Shown here piece after piece: positions 43,671-54,027 of a DNA stretch of 64,000 nt. The notes under the pieces were generated by a model that was given only the letters and a program-made list of their open reading frames with translations, was not told where the DNA came from and ran no database searches. Both the position numbers and the translations under genes were made by a program. Origin of the DNA: Helopsaltes ochotensis (lineage: Eukaryota > Chordata > Aves > Passeriformes > Locustellidae); the NCBI GenBank assembly GCA_013400155.1, contig VXBM01000236.1, positions 528,455 to 592,454 of the forward strand. Direction: 5' to 3'. How positions within the stretch are numbered: the first letter of the stretch is position 1; every line of letters starts with the position of its first letter.

Positions 43671-45269
43671 GCCCCCCAAGCCCTGTCCCTCCCCAGCCTC
43701 TCCCAGTCCAGGACTCCTCTGTCTCCTCCTGCAGGGGGCTGAGGACGGATGGAAAGGAGAGAGAGCAGAATTCCCTTCCTTTCCCCTCCCTTGCTCCTGG
43801 TTCAGCCTCTTGCCGCCTGTCACTGGATGGATTCAAAGGAAATGCAGGAATTGCCATTCAGCGCAAGGCCTGGAATAAATCCGAGTCTCTGCTTCCAATA
43901 TGTATTTCCATGGCATTTGGGCTCTGTCTGGGGGATGTGGGGGCAGTCCCGGAAAATACCAAGTGCTGACGTGTTCCTGATAGAAAATAGCTTCGTCCTG
44001 CTCCAGGGTGTTTTCCAAAGGGACACGGATTTACAGGGACCTGTGACACTGCTCTGCTGGGTGCTTACAGATTTGAAATTAAAAAATGTCAATCCAGAAC
44101 AAAAAATTCCTACTATTTGGGTTTTTTTTTTTTAATCCACCCAATAGCTCTGTTGTTCCCAGTGAAGCCCTTACAGTGGTTGGAGCTGGCTGCACTTTCG
44201 CACATTTTATGGAGAGGGATTGAGGGATGTCTGCCAAGGAGGAGCAGGGCAGCAGAGCCTTTCTGACCCTGTGGTCTCCATTAATTGTCACCTTTTTGAG
44301 CCTTTCACAGGGTGCTGTGGTCCCTTGCTCAGGACAGGCCCAGTTCATCCCATGGGATGGAGCCTCTCATTCCACTGGGCTGGAACAGGCAGAATGGCCA
44401 GAGGCTTCTTCTTCCCCAGTATCCCAAATCCAGACTTATCATCCTGCTGCTCCCTGGGGCTTAACTCTCTCTGCAGCTCTCCTGATGGAGACCCCATCCT
44501 TTGGAGCAGCCAGGCACGAGGGGCTGTGGGAGCAGCCTCTGGGAGCACCCGGACACAACCAGTGATGGGATATTTCAAGGAACCGGAGCAGTTTATGACC
44601 ATCAATAACACTTGCAGCTCCTGAATGTTGTCCAGTTCCACAGGAAGAGCCAGACCCGGCTCTGCAGGGCTGGGCTGGCTGGGGGGACCCTCTTGCTCCC
44701 CTGGCTCTGCTCCTCCTGGGAAATGGGAATGTCCAGGGATGCCCTCCAGGGATGAAAGCTCAGCCCCAGCTCTTCCTCACATATCCCAGGGGAGGGGACA
44801 GAGGTGCTTTGCCATCACAGCTCCCTGCCTCAACCCCTGGCTCCTCCTCACCTGTCCCAGAGGAGGCCACAGGGATGGCTTTGCAGTCACAGCCGCTGAA
44901 ACCCATTCCCGTGGCTCCTGCTGCCAGAGCCCTCTCCATCCGCACACCCGGATCCGTCCCTGTGCATCCCCCGCCCATCACCCCGGCGTCCCCGTGCCCC
45001 GGAGCAGCCCCGTGCAAACACTGCAGATCCTGTGTAAACACGGGCCCCAGATATTTCCCTCATTTATCCCTCGCCGACAGAAGAGCAGCCCCTTTCCCCA
45101 GGAAAAATAAACCGACACAATGGCGGCGGCGGGTTCAGCAAGTGTTCCCTCAGATTTCCAGCATGTCCAGGGAGGTGGCTGTAAACAGACTGACAGCACA
45201 ACGCCAACCTTGGAAATTCCTCACAGCCAGTTTCCTGTCTCAAATTCACACCAGCGCTTTTCCACCGGG
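43671..45269. other. unannotated single-copy DNA
   Basis: AT-rich around 44060-44220 with a 12-nt T run (44122-44133). No gene or repeat family recognised. Confidence 0.5.
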
Positions 45270-45545
45270 GCCTTAAATTAATGCCCGGCTGGGGTGCGTA
45301 ATTACCAGCTCCCTAATGGGCCAAAACATCCTGAAGGGCTGAAGTTTCCCTTTTGATTTGTGGCTCCGAGTCAGAGTTGTAATTACCAAATTGATTTTAA
45401 ATGCAGGCTCCGCTGACAGACTATTGGCAAACGGCATCTCCGAATCCTCAGCCATTCATAAAAAAAAAAGAGGAAGCCCTTGATGGATATACCTTGATCT
45501 GCAGCTGCTGTTTATTTAATACAATTTATGGGCAATGGTTTTAGG
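45270..45545. promoter_or_regulatory. strong candidate homeodomain-rich enhancer
   Basis: The 10-mer GTAATTACCA occurs twice (45298-45307 and 45379-45388), 81 bp apart. Also present are CCTTAAATTAATGCC, AATTGATTTTAAATG, CTATTGGCAAACGG, GCCATTCATAAAAAA, and GTTTATTTAATACAATTTATG. TAATTA-type sites with shared flanks, an NFI-like TTGGCAAA and HOX/CDX-like ATTTATG in 270 bp make this the most enhancer-like block by composition. Conservation and activity are not shown. Confidence 0.45.
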
Positions 45546-46057
45546 TTTTATCAGGAACTGCAGCTCTGGAATTGCTGCCTTGGCAGGAGAGGTTGAGCTG
45601 AAAAGTTGGGTCAGAGCCGTGAGCTGCCGGAATCACTTTTTCACATGACACCCCTCTCCCTGGCCCAGCCTGGCTCCGATCCTCCCTCGCCCGCTCCCCT
45701 CCACAGCTGGGATGCTCCGTGGGGTGGGAGGGGGCTCTGGGGCTGCCCCACATCAGAGGAGCAGCTTCCAAACCCACCAGGCCCCGGAGGCCGCAGTTTT
45801 CGGGTGCTGATGCAGCGCTGGCCGGCAGCCCAAACATCCCTCACCGCTGGCTCCCACCACTGCAGCCCCGGGAGCTGCTGAGAGATCCCACCCCTGTGCC
45901 TGGCACCCACAGCTTCCCACTGGGAGAGGGGCCAGCCTGTGCCTCCCCACAGCTTGGCTGCACCAGGGCTCCCCTTGCCCAGGTGGGGCTGGGAGGCCTC
46001 GGTCCTTCCCTCCCCATCCTGCTCCTGTGTTGCCCTGGTTTTTTGCAGCCTTTCTGA
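45546..46057. other. unannotated single-copy DNA
   Basis: GC-rich; no feature. Ends at the proposed LTR boundary. Confidence 0.45.
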
Positions 46058-46365
46058 TGTTGTTTCACAGTTTCACACAGTGGAGTCAGAATTCTCGATG
46101 TTTTCATAGTTCTTGATAACACACGAATGCTATCAATAGATAGTGATGTTTTGGGGAGAAGTTGTAAATATTGACATACCTTCCTTGGGGAAGGGACAAT
46201 TGATGGACTGTTGGTTTGACCAGTGGAATTAGAGAGGTGGCAACATTTTCTGCCAATCCATGGTCTGGATGTGAAAACTATATAATGGAGAAGAACAAAA
46301 GTCAACCCTCTCTTTTGCTCTGTCACCTTCACCAAGGGTGTGCGCCCTTCTTACCCAGCTCCACA
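46058..46365 (+). mobile_element. probable solo LTR, about 308 bp
   Basis: AT-rich island with retroviral LTR architecture: a CCAAT word (TGCCAATCC, 46251-46259), then TATATAATGG (from 46279), then a degenerate polyadenylation-like AAGAACAAAAG, CTTTTGCTCTG, and a CT-rich end. Proposed ends TGTTGTTTC and CTCCACA are flanked by the 4-bp direct repeat CTGA (46054-46057 and 46366-46369). Several TG/CA choices exist, so the 4-bp match has a few percent chance of being random. No internal retroviral sequence adjoins it. Class is not assigned. Confidence 0.55.
46279..46286 (+). promoter_or_regulatory. LTR TATA box
   Basis: TATATAAT lies 26 bp after a CCAAT word, the usual spacing order of a retroviral U3 promoter. 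Confidence 0.45.
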
Positions 46366-46369
46366 CTGA

Positions 46370-46791
46370 CACTCCTGGGTGGAGGTTCCCCCTGGATCTC
46401 CAGTGCCCCAACCTCCCGAGGAGGTTTCCTGGGATGATGCTCCCCCTGTAATGGGATTTTCTGCCCCAGTGCCCTCTCCATCTGTGTGGTCCCAATCCAC
46501 AGGCAGGAGGGGCTGGAACTCTCCATGTTCAGGAGAACCCCAAAGTGGGACAGGAGGGAGGGCTGGGGCCAGCACAGGCCATGGGGGTGCCCAGAGGAGG
46601 AAAAGGGCACTGATGTCCCCAGAGCATCACTGCCACCTGTTCTGAAGCCAGAGAGAGAGGTGTCCAGCAGTGTGGGAGCTGCAGGATTCCACGGAAGAAC
46701 CGGGAGAACAGTCCTAGCACTGGGAGATTCCTAGTCCATGCTATTGAATGGGGGATTGGCATGGTCCTCCCCTCCCTTCCAATATAAAAAC
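46370..46791. other. unannotated single-copy DNA
   Basis: No feature recognised. Confidence 0.45.
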
Positions 46792-46879
46792 TCCATCCAT
46801 CCATCCATCCATCCATCCATCCATCCATCCATCCATCCATCCATCCATCCATCCACCCATCCATCCATCCATCCATCCC
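46792..46879. repeat. CATC tetranucleotide microsatellite, about 22 units
   Basis: 88 bp of tandem ATCC/CATC units with a single interruption (CACCCAT at 46854-46860). Open frames of repeated serine-isoleucine-histidine-proline or methionine-aspartate-glycine-tryptophan here are low-complexity artefacts. Confidence 0.97.
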
Positions 46880-48086
46880 AACCCTTTGGAACAGCTCTTC
46901 AGCACCAAGGGCATTTGGATGGAGTCTGTGAGAAGCCTTTTCTCCCTCCACTTAGCACCGCTGTCCAGGGAAATGGTTATTTCCTGGGATCCTGACGCAT
47001 TTCCACCCTGGCTTCATTTTTTATCCTCAGGCTCCAGTTTCCCACCTGCAGAAGGGTTGACAGAGTTTATCTCACCCTCAGTCAGCGCTGGGAGCTGCTG
47101 ATTAAAGCAGAAAATATGATGGGTCTTAAACCTTCAGGTGCATCCCAGCCCTCGTCTGCTCCTCCCTCTTGTGCTGGGAGATGGATGGCTCTGACTGATC
47201 CCACTGGCCCGAGAGTCTCTGGATCCCAGGGTCATTCCTGGGGCAGAGCTGACTGTTGGAGCCTGAGGAAGGGGATATCCAGTGCCCCCAGCACTGAGGG
47301 AGACCAGTGGGACGGAATGAAGGGATGACAGGACAGTGATGGCACTTTGGGAGCTGAAGGTGGGTGAGGGTGGAAGGGGAGGAGGAGCTCAGCGACAGGG
47401 AATGGCCTGGAGTCCCAGAGCAAGAGCAGGCAAGGCAATCAGGGAATGGGCAGCCGAGGCAAAATGAGGCGATACCCAGGTGGTACCTTGGAAGTCTGGG
47501 TCCTGTCCTGACTTTTCCATGCCCTTGGATGTCCCTGCAGGTGTCCCCAGGAGGACATCCCCGCTGGAATCCCTACAGCAGGCAGGGCAGTGCGGAGGCA
47601 GAGGTGTCCCTGGAGTCAGAAAGGCTCTGAGGAAGGTGTGGGAGAGGCTGGCTGAGAGGAGAGCAGAGTTTGGCTGCCTCCACGGAAAAATACCTGGTCT
47701 GTTTTGTTTCCTAGATATGTGATGAAGGATAAGGATTTAGGAGAGAGGGAGGGAGAGCTGCTGTTAATCCACTGATTAACCTGAGGAGAGATAGGCCAGG
47801 GCTTGGCCAAGGCAGAAGGGCAGGAGAGGGAAGTCAGGATCCCATCCCAAGGGCAGGGAGACACGGGGACAGTTCAGCCCTGGCCAGGTGTGGATGCAGA
47901 GCTGGAGACCACGGAGCAGCCGAAGGGCAAGGCCGGGAATGCCACGGGAAGGTGGAGGAGCTGGAGAAACAGGAGACAAGATAACAAGGCCTGCTGTGCT
48001 GGGATGGTTGGATGATCCCTGGCCATGGTTATCCAGATCTTCCTGCGAGGATTCCAGGCTGGGTGACAATGACATCTGTGGGATTG
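46880..48086. other. unannotated single-copy DNA
   Basis: No gene or repeat recognised. Confidence 0.5.
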
Positions 48087-48119
48087 CTGTCTCTATTGCT
48101 CTCATAGCAATAGAGACAG
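48087..48119. repeat. perfect hairpin, 14-bp stem and 5-nt loop
   Basis: CTGTCTCTATTGCT (48087-48100), loop CTCAT, then AGCAATAGAGACAG (48106-48119). There are no mismatches in the stem. Outside it, only a weak TGGG/CCCA pair can extend the structure. Too short for a typical pre-miRNA. A template-switch palindrome is the simplest explanation. Confidence 0.95.
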
Positions 48120-48639
48120 GGAAAACCCCAGTTCCACAATCTGATTTGGGATGGATTTGGAACAAGATCTGAACTTGAAGGACTGGACCTGAGCAGGGAG
48201 GGCTGAGAGGCTGAGCTTGCTGAGTGTCCTGGGAGCATCCTGCCAAAATCCATCTTTCCCTGCCTTATTCCCTGGGGATATCTGTGTTTGGACAACAAAA
48301 ACAACAAAAAGAACATGTAAAGATCCCCTCCTAAATCAACTCCTCCTCCCTGTGTTTAAAGCTCTTGTTCCTCCCCTGTCGCTGAGCACCTTGGTGGCCC
48401 CGAGTGCCAGCTGTGCCCATGTGCTGCCCCGGGGCTCCCTTTTTCAGGGATTCATCCGTGTGCCTCCATGTGGGAGCTGGCGGCGTCACCCGTGTGCTCC
48501 CCCACACATGGTTCTGCTTTGGGAAGGATCATTCCCGTGGATCTCCCACCGGGCGGGGCAGGAATCCTCTCCTCTCCCCGGTGGCAGCGGGTCATGCTTC
48601 GCATTAGCCCAGCCCCAATTACGACTTCAAAGCTCGCAG
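48120..48639. other. unannotated single-copy DNA
   Basis: No feature recognised. Confidence 0.45.
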
Positions 48640-48960
48640 GTTCAGCCCCACCCCGGCTCGGGGTGCGCGGGACTGAAAGGGTCCTCAGGTTTTTTTGGGT
48701 CGCTGGGAAGGCGAGGAACCACTTCCCATCTGGAACCGTGAGGGATTTTTTGCGTTCGAGAGATTTAACCTGACTTTAATTTGAGGCGAAACGTCTGATA
48801 TTTCTGATAGTAATACCACGGCGAAGGGAGGGCGGGGGACCGAGGGCTCCCCCCGTCGCTCCAGCCGGTCCCTGTTAGCGATTCCTGGCATGCGGGAGCG
48901 GGCAGACAATCCCGGGAAGCCTAATCAGATCGGGAGCTGCGGAGCGGGGGCAGCAGGGGC
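48640..48960. promoter_or_regulatory. CpG island with an embedded AT-rich core
   Basis: About 27 CpG in 320 bp by hand count, near 58% GC, observed/expected close to 1. It surrounds an AT-rich core (about 48765-48815: GATTTAACCTGACTTTAATT, then CTGATATTTCTGATAGTAAT). High CpG retention with an AT-rich centre is typical of unmethylated conserved regulatory elements near developmental genes. No TATA box, start codon context or exon is seen. Confidence 0.45.
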
Positions 48961-49086
48961 TGGGTGTCTGCGAGAAACCCAATCGCTCCCAACTCATTTT
49001 CCTCCTGGCCCCCATCCATGCCGGGCCTCCCCCGAGCGGGACCGGGGTGGGCTCTGCTCCAGCCTCGCAAAAGCTCCCAACGCCTG

Positions 49087-49094
<8 letters not shown>

Positions 49095-49166
<72 letters not shown>
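49095..49166. repeat. pure poly-T run, 72 nt
   Basis: 72 uninterrupted T between TTTGCCC and CGAAATGCC. No polyadenylation-signal complement (TTTATT) lies in the first 40 bases after it, so it is not obviously the tail of a minus-strand retrocopy. The length may be an assembly or polishing artefact. Confidence 0.9.
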
Positions 49167-49179
49167 CGAAATGCCAGGG

Positions 49180-49290
49180 AAGTGCCTTTCCCGACCCGCT
49201 GTGTAAATCAGGAACAAACGAGGCATTTGCCATTTATACCTCACTGAGTTCATTAAGAGGCAGCAGGGTTTGTGCTGCGCACATGATTTA
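49180..49290. promoter_or_regulatory. candidate conserved element next to the poly-T
   Basis: GGCATTTGCCATTTATACC, CTGAGTTCATTAAGAGGC and GCACATGATTTACC. AAATGCC at the T-run edge is the complement of GGCATTT about 40 bp later. Resembles a conserved non-coding block. Confidence 0.3.
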
Positions 49291-49497
49291 CCTCGGTGCT
49301 CTTGGAAAAATGCTGGGTCTGGGCCTGAGATGCTTCCTTGGTCTTCCCAGGTGAGTTTTTTTAATCCAACATCAGGGCAAAAAAGAGCTGGAAACTGCCT
49401 TTGGAGCCCGCCCTGGCCGATCCCAGCCCTGCCATGGTGACCACCACAGCCCAGAAAGGAGCTGGGCCTCAGTCTCCCAAGGGTTAAACCACAGTAG
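49291..49497. other. unannotated DNA
   Basis: No feature. Confidence 0.4.
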
Positions 49498-49635
49498 CTG
49501 GGAAAATAATTGCAAAATGTGGAATTAAAGCTTCCCTGCTGCCCGGCCCCTACTTTAAACTTCGCTGATGTCTTTTAAGCAAATGTTACTTAAAGGAACA
49601 TTCTATTACCGCAAATCAGATTTCCTGGTTGGGGC
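49498..49635. promoter_or_regulatory. AT-rich candidate conserved element
   Basis: GGGAAAATAATTGCAAAATG, CTACTTTAAACTTCGCTGAT, TCTTTTAAGCAAATGTTACT and AAAGGAACATTCTATTACCG: two AT-rich patches with TTTAA cores and no repeat signature. Confidence 0.35.
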
Positions 49636-49974
49636 AGACGTGGCCAATGAGGCAGGGGGTTGTGGGGCAGATCCCGAGATAAGGAGCGACCTTCCTCCCC
49701 CACCTATGCTCCGCAGCAGGGTTTGGATGTCACAGGGATTAAGGAAATCTCCTTCTTTCCACAGAGGGAATGGCTGGGGATGGGGATGTTTGTCCATTCA
49801 TCCCAGGGCACTGGATATGGATGGAGAGAGGCCAGAAGTGACAGAGTGACCACGGTGATGGAGGAGGTGGGGAGCAGACACTTGGACCAAGGGCTGGGAT
49901 GGAGTTCCAGGGGTGGGGAAAAGCGTCCAGCCTGTGAAGCAGGAATTCATGGAGCTACTTCCTGGCTCGGGCAT

Positions 49975-50050
49975 TAAACAGAGCTGGGTTGCCATAATCT
50001 GCATTAGATTTAAACGGTGCAATAAATGTTCCAGTTTATTGATACCAGAC
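49975..50050. promoter_or_regulatory. candidate HOX/CDX-type element with inverted CAATAAA sites
   Basis: CAATAAA (50020-50026) and TTTATTG (50035-50041) are exact reverse complements separated by 8 bp. They are preceded by GCCATAATCTGCATTAGATT. Paired caudal/HOX-like sites in opposite orientation. Inferred from sequence. Confidence 0.35.
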
Positions 50051-50241
50051 TGCAGCCAACTCCAGCTGAAGTCACCAACGGATTCGTGCACAAGGAGAGA
50101 CCAAAGGGCCCAGGGAGGGAGCTGGGGGATGGGGACAGGGTCAGAGCCTGCACCAGAGTCCTGCCCCTTGGCCAGAAACCTTTCCTAAGGAGAAGTCTGG
50201 CCCAGAAAAACAACCCCGGAGGGGAGTTTCAGTCCCAGCTC
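50051..50241. other. unannotated DNA
   Basis: Nothing recognised. Confidence 0.4.
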
Positions 50242-50398
50242 AGGAGAAGGGTGGCCACATCCCAGGAGAAGGGTGGCCATGTCCCGCAAGAAGAGTGCCC
50301 ATGTCTTGGCAGTAGGGTGGCCACGGCACTGGAAAAGGCACCCGTATGCTGGGATTAGGATGGCAGTATCCCAGGAGAAGGGTGCCCAGCCATGTCCC
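50242..50398. repeat. 22-bp minisatellite, about seven copies
   Basis: Units of 22 bp built on AGGAGAAGGGTGGCCACATC plus CC. The first two copies are nearly identical, the middle ones diverged (one 21 bp, the last 26 bp). A 331-codon minus-strand frame (50240-51235) ends in this array and has no domain. Confidence 0.9.
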
Positions 50399-52728
50399 TC
50401 TCCCTTGGGCACATCCTGAGGGTGCCAGAGGGTAGGAATGGGGTGGCAGTGCTGGAGACATCCCCCCGGCTCTGCATCCCCGGTTCCTCCCTGGCTGTGA
50501 AGGACCCCTCAGCCCTTTGGCTTTGCAGGATGAACTCCAGAGCTGTGGGAGGGGTTTCCTGCCCCTTCCCGTCCCTTCTCTCCCCTTTCCAGCCGTGCTC
50601 TGAGCTGTCCCATCCCTCCTGGCCGTGCTCTGAGCTGCATTCCTGGTGGCACTGTCCCCCTGCAGCTGCCAGGACCCAGCTCCTCTGGCCAGCAGATGTT
50701 CCTGGCAGGTGGGAGGTCCAAGGCTGGGCTGCTGCTGAGTCCAGACCACCCACCCAGGGCCGGGCAGGCTCTGCCATGAGCTGCTCCACGCTTGCCAAGG
50801 ACACCCTCTGGTAGCCGCAGGCCTGAGGAGCCACCCCAGGATCGTGGCCACCCTCAACCCCAGCAACTCCGTGCTCTGATTGTTCCAAAAATCCCACACC
50901 CGAATCCTTGTGTGTCTGCAAAGCAAGGATGCAGCGGAGAGGGAAAGCTTCAAGATCCAACCCCTCGCTTGGAGCTGCAGGGACATGTCCTGGTGGAACA
51001 GCCCGGAATGCCAGCAGGGAGAAGCATCCAGCCAAAGCCACATCCCTGCCTGGCTCTGGGACACTCCAGAGGGGGTCTGGGAGGCTGCACAGCACTCAGG
51101 GATTAGTGGAAGCCCAGAAGCTCCAGCCTGTGGGCAAACTTCTCTCTGGCTGGGACAAGTGCCAGGCTCATCACATCCCTGGGGAGTTTTCCTGCTTCCT
51201 GCAGCACTGAGCTGGACCTCGGATGCCCAGGACACTGCTGAGCCTGGCAGGATGTCAGCTGGAAAACTAATTAGGTCTTAAAGCCAGAAGGATGCCAAAA
51301 CCCCCCAAAAAAGTGCATTTCCAGGGCCCCTGCCATGGGAGGATTAGAGAAAACCCACAGATTTCTCAATATTTTCCTGACCCAAAGTGCTGAGTTTGTT
51401 TTGCCTTGATTTATGGATTCTGCTCCTCGCTCTTTGTGAAGAGACAGACAATCCCTGGGGATTTATTAAACCAGTCACAGGTCCCCAAACTCGGTCAGAT
51501 TCTTGCATGAGTAATAATTTGCCTGAAAATTTGGAGGGAAAGGCCAGGGACTTGCTTGTCCCTGTGTATTCCCGAGGAGGCTGGGATGCTCCAGGAGGGC
51601 ACACACGCTCCCTGTGCTGGGAGCAGCAGGAGCCAAAGCCAACGCCCCACAAGAGCTCTTCCTCCCAAATATTCCACACCTGTGAATAACTGGGAGGATA
51701 CCAGGACCAGGTAATTCTCCTTCCCCATCTCCTGAGGACCCAGCATCCCCGGCAGATGCCTAGCTCCATCCACAGCTGATTTTCCACCACCTCCAGCTCC
51801 AAATAAACACCAAACAGCCCCACATTAAAACAACATTAAGAAACAATCCAAACCATCAGGGGAAGGAAATTCCTGGTGTTTTTTTTTTTTCTTTTAATTC
51901 AGACAGAGCTTTTTTTGGTCAGAGTCCTGGCAAACAAACAGCTGAGATCAGTTCCCAATGAGGTGCTTTTGGCCTCTCTGAGGCTGAGGAATGACCGAGC
52001 TGATTGCTCCGAGCTCATTTCCTCCAGTCCTTTGCACAAAAACCTCTGGCAAACCCGGAGTCTGGGGCTGGAGTTGACGTGCTGGATTTCTCCGTGCTGC
52101 CACAGCTGCCTGCCCGAGCTCCCCACACCCCCACAGCCCTTCCCAAACTCTGGCAGCACCCCAAGACTGGGTCCTCCTGTCCCCACCAGCTGGGGCTAGT
52201 TGGGCCTGAGTGAGACCAGTCGGAGCATCAGACACCCCCAGAGAATTCCCTGAGCTGCTGGGGATCCCTCTCATCAACACCAAGCCAGGCTCCTCGTGCG
52301 GAGCTGGTGGTGGCAAATTTCCACTTATAGGGTTTAAAGAGACTTGCATGTTTTCATCCTCCAGGCAAATGACGCTTGGAGTGTCCCCAGTAAATCCTAC
52401 CTGGGGTAAAAATGGCAGCCCCCAGAGAAGCCCAACTCTGCGATCTTTGCTCTCCCATCCTGCTCCAAGATGCTTTTAAATATCTCTCACATCAGTGACT
52501 GCCTTCCTGGGATAGCTGGATCGACCCCCGTGAGGAGCTTTGGAATGGAACCAGAGGGAAGGTGCTTGGGAGATGGGGACGGGAGGCTGTGCCCCTCCCT
52601 GGCGGGGTGGGAGCTCCCCTGCAGATCATCCCGCTGTGCCGGGGAATGGTGTAAGAATCTCCCGAATTCCTATCGGGAGAACAGGCCAAGGCAAGGCTGT
52701 AAAATCAATAATCCCTCTGGTCCGACCG
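50399..52728. other. unannotated single-copy DNA
   Basis: About 2.3 kb without recognised repeat or gene. A 12-nt T run lies at 51879-51890. Confidence 0.5.
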
Positions 52729-52750
52729 GCAGCAGCAGCAGCAGCAGCAG
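52729..52750. repeat. GCA trinucleotide repeat, seven units
   Basis: Seven GCA units bounded by the direct word GTAAAATCAA (about 52699 and 52750). An alternating CNE-like patch follows. Confidence 0.92.
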
Positions 52751-53411
52751 TAAAATCAAATGAACGCCCCGAGCCAGGCTGTTGATTCCAACAGGAATCC
52801 TGCCCCAGCTCCCGCTTTCATGTTTCCCTGAGCTCAGCACTACTGTGGGCAGATGCCTTGGAATATGATTTATTTGTTTGCATTGGCATCCCAACAAGCC
52901 CAGCAGAGCCGATCAAGAGCCACTTCCGAGGTCTTGGGCCCTTCCAGCCGGCGCGCGCTGCCCTGGGTGCTTCCAGGGGGTTTTGTTCTCCAGTCAGTGG
53001 GGGAGACGCATCCAAGAGCTGCATCCAACAGCCAATCCTCCTAAAACAATGCTCTTGGCTGGCCAGGGGCTGAGGCTTGGACTCTGCTCCTCTGACTGTC
53101 AGGGAAACGGAGATGGATTCATGCGAGGAGAGCGCCCGGTGCCCAAATCTGTCCATCCAGAATCACAGGAGGGGGGCTGGTGGAATTCCCCTCGGATCCC
53201 AGATCCCTGGGGGGAAGTCCCTGCTTGCAGGGAGCCAGGCTGGAATCGAATCTCGCTGAGAGCAAGCGGGCTGGGGGCTGGCGATGTTATCACAAACCAC
53301 TCCAGCAACTACTTGGGGCCCTTCCAAAAGTCTTTGTTTTTCCCAGCTCTTTGCTGGTGGATTGCAGAGGATGATTTAGAGCCAGAGCCAAGTATCTCCC
53401 AGAATGGAACA
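52751..53411. other. unannotated single-copy DNA
   Basis: AT-rich TATGATTTATTTGTTTGC near 52865. No gene is supported. Confidence 0.45.
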
Positions 53412-53480
53412 GTTTCACAAACTGCAAGGCCGAAGGGACCACTGGATTCCTCAGCCCAGCCTCCTGCACAAGCCAGCACT
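53412..53480 (-). mobile_element. older-type CR1 fragment
   Basis: AGTTTCACAAACTGCAAGGC, CGAAGGGACCACTGGATTCC and CAGCCTCCTGCACAAGCCAG fit the complement of the older CR1 3' ends shared with turtles and crocodilians. Diverged and short. Confidence 0.5.
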
Positions 53481-54027
53481 GTCTCATTAGAGCATTAATG
53501 CTGCACCCACCCCCTTCTGCTGGGAGCTGCTTTCCCTCCTGCTTCCAGACACCACAATTCCCACTGTCAGCCATATCCAGGGCTGGGGAGGAATAAAGTC
53601 ACCCTGGGCAAAAAAGCAGCTTCTAGATGCAAGGCTCAAAAGCAGAGCAGCCTCAGGTCCTTGGATCCATCCATCCCACCTTCCATTTGCTCCTCCTGCT
53701 CCAAACCAAGGGTGGCCACTGGAGTGGAGTAGGATCTGTGGGACAAATTCTGTGGGAATTTGGGGCATGAGGTTTCTGTCCCTGTAACCCTTGGTAGCAG
53801 GGTAGCTCCATCACCAGCTCCATGTCATACTGTGCCTGTTTAGCAATCCATGCTGGACTGGCTGTCAGCTGCCATTCCAGCTTGGAAAGCATGGTTCCTT
53901 CTGTGTCCAAGGTCCAGAGGGACAGAGGAGTGTCCTGATATTCCTGGTGACTCTGCTGGTCCAAGCACAGCACAGGGGTCACCAACTATTCCCATATTTT
54001 GTGGTTCACAGGAGGCAAAGGATTCAA
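53481..54027. other. unannotated single-copy DNA
   Basis: A 110-codon minus-strand frame (53653-53985) has a balanced, tryptophan-containing composition, but no domain or homologue is recognised. Confidence 0.45.

Noticed and set aside
43232..43857. Glycine/methionine/tryptophan-rich open frames
   Set aside because: They are translations of the degenerate CCCTGCATCCCCAT minisatellite.
46529..47101. Repeated-residue open frames on both strands
   Set aside because: CATC microsatellite artefact.
48087..48119. Pre-miRNA hairpin
   Set aside because: A 33-nt stem-loop with a 5-nt loop is too short for Drosha/Dicer substrates, and extension pairing is weak.
49095..49166. Poly-T as the tail of a minus-strand processed pseudogene
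   Set aside because: No polyadenylation-signal complement, no recognisable coding sequence and no flanking duplication were found after the run.
50240..51235. 331-codon minus-strand frame, the longest without N
   Set aside because: It ends in the 22-bp minisatellite, has no domain, and is overlapped by a 246-codon frame on the same strand.
53653..53985. 110-codon minus-strand frame with protein-like composition
   Set aside because: Considered as a retroviral or cellular exon, but no motif was recognised and no splice signals frame it. A BLASTX search would decide.
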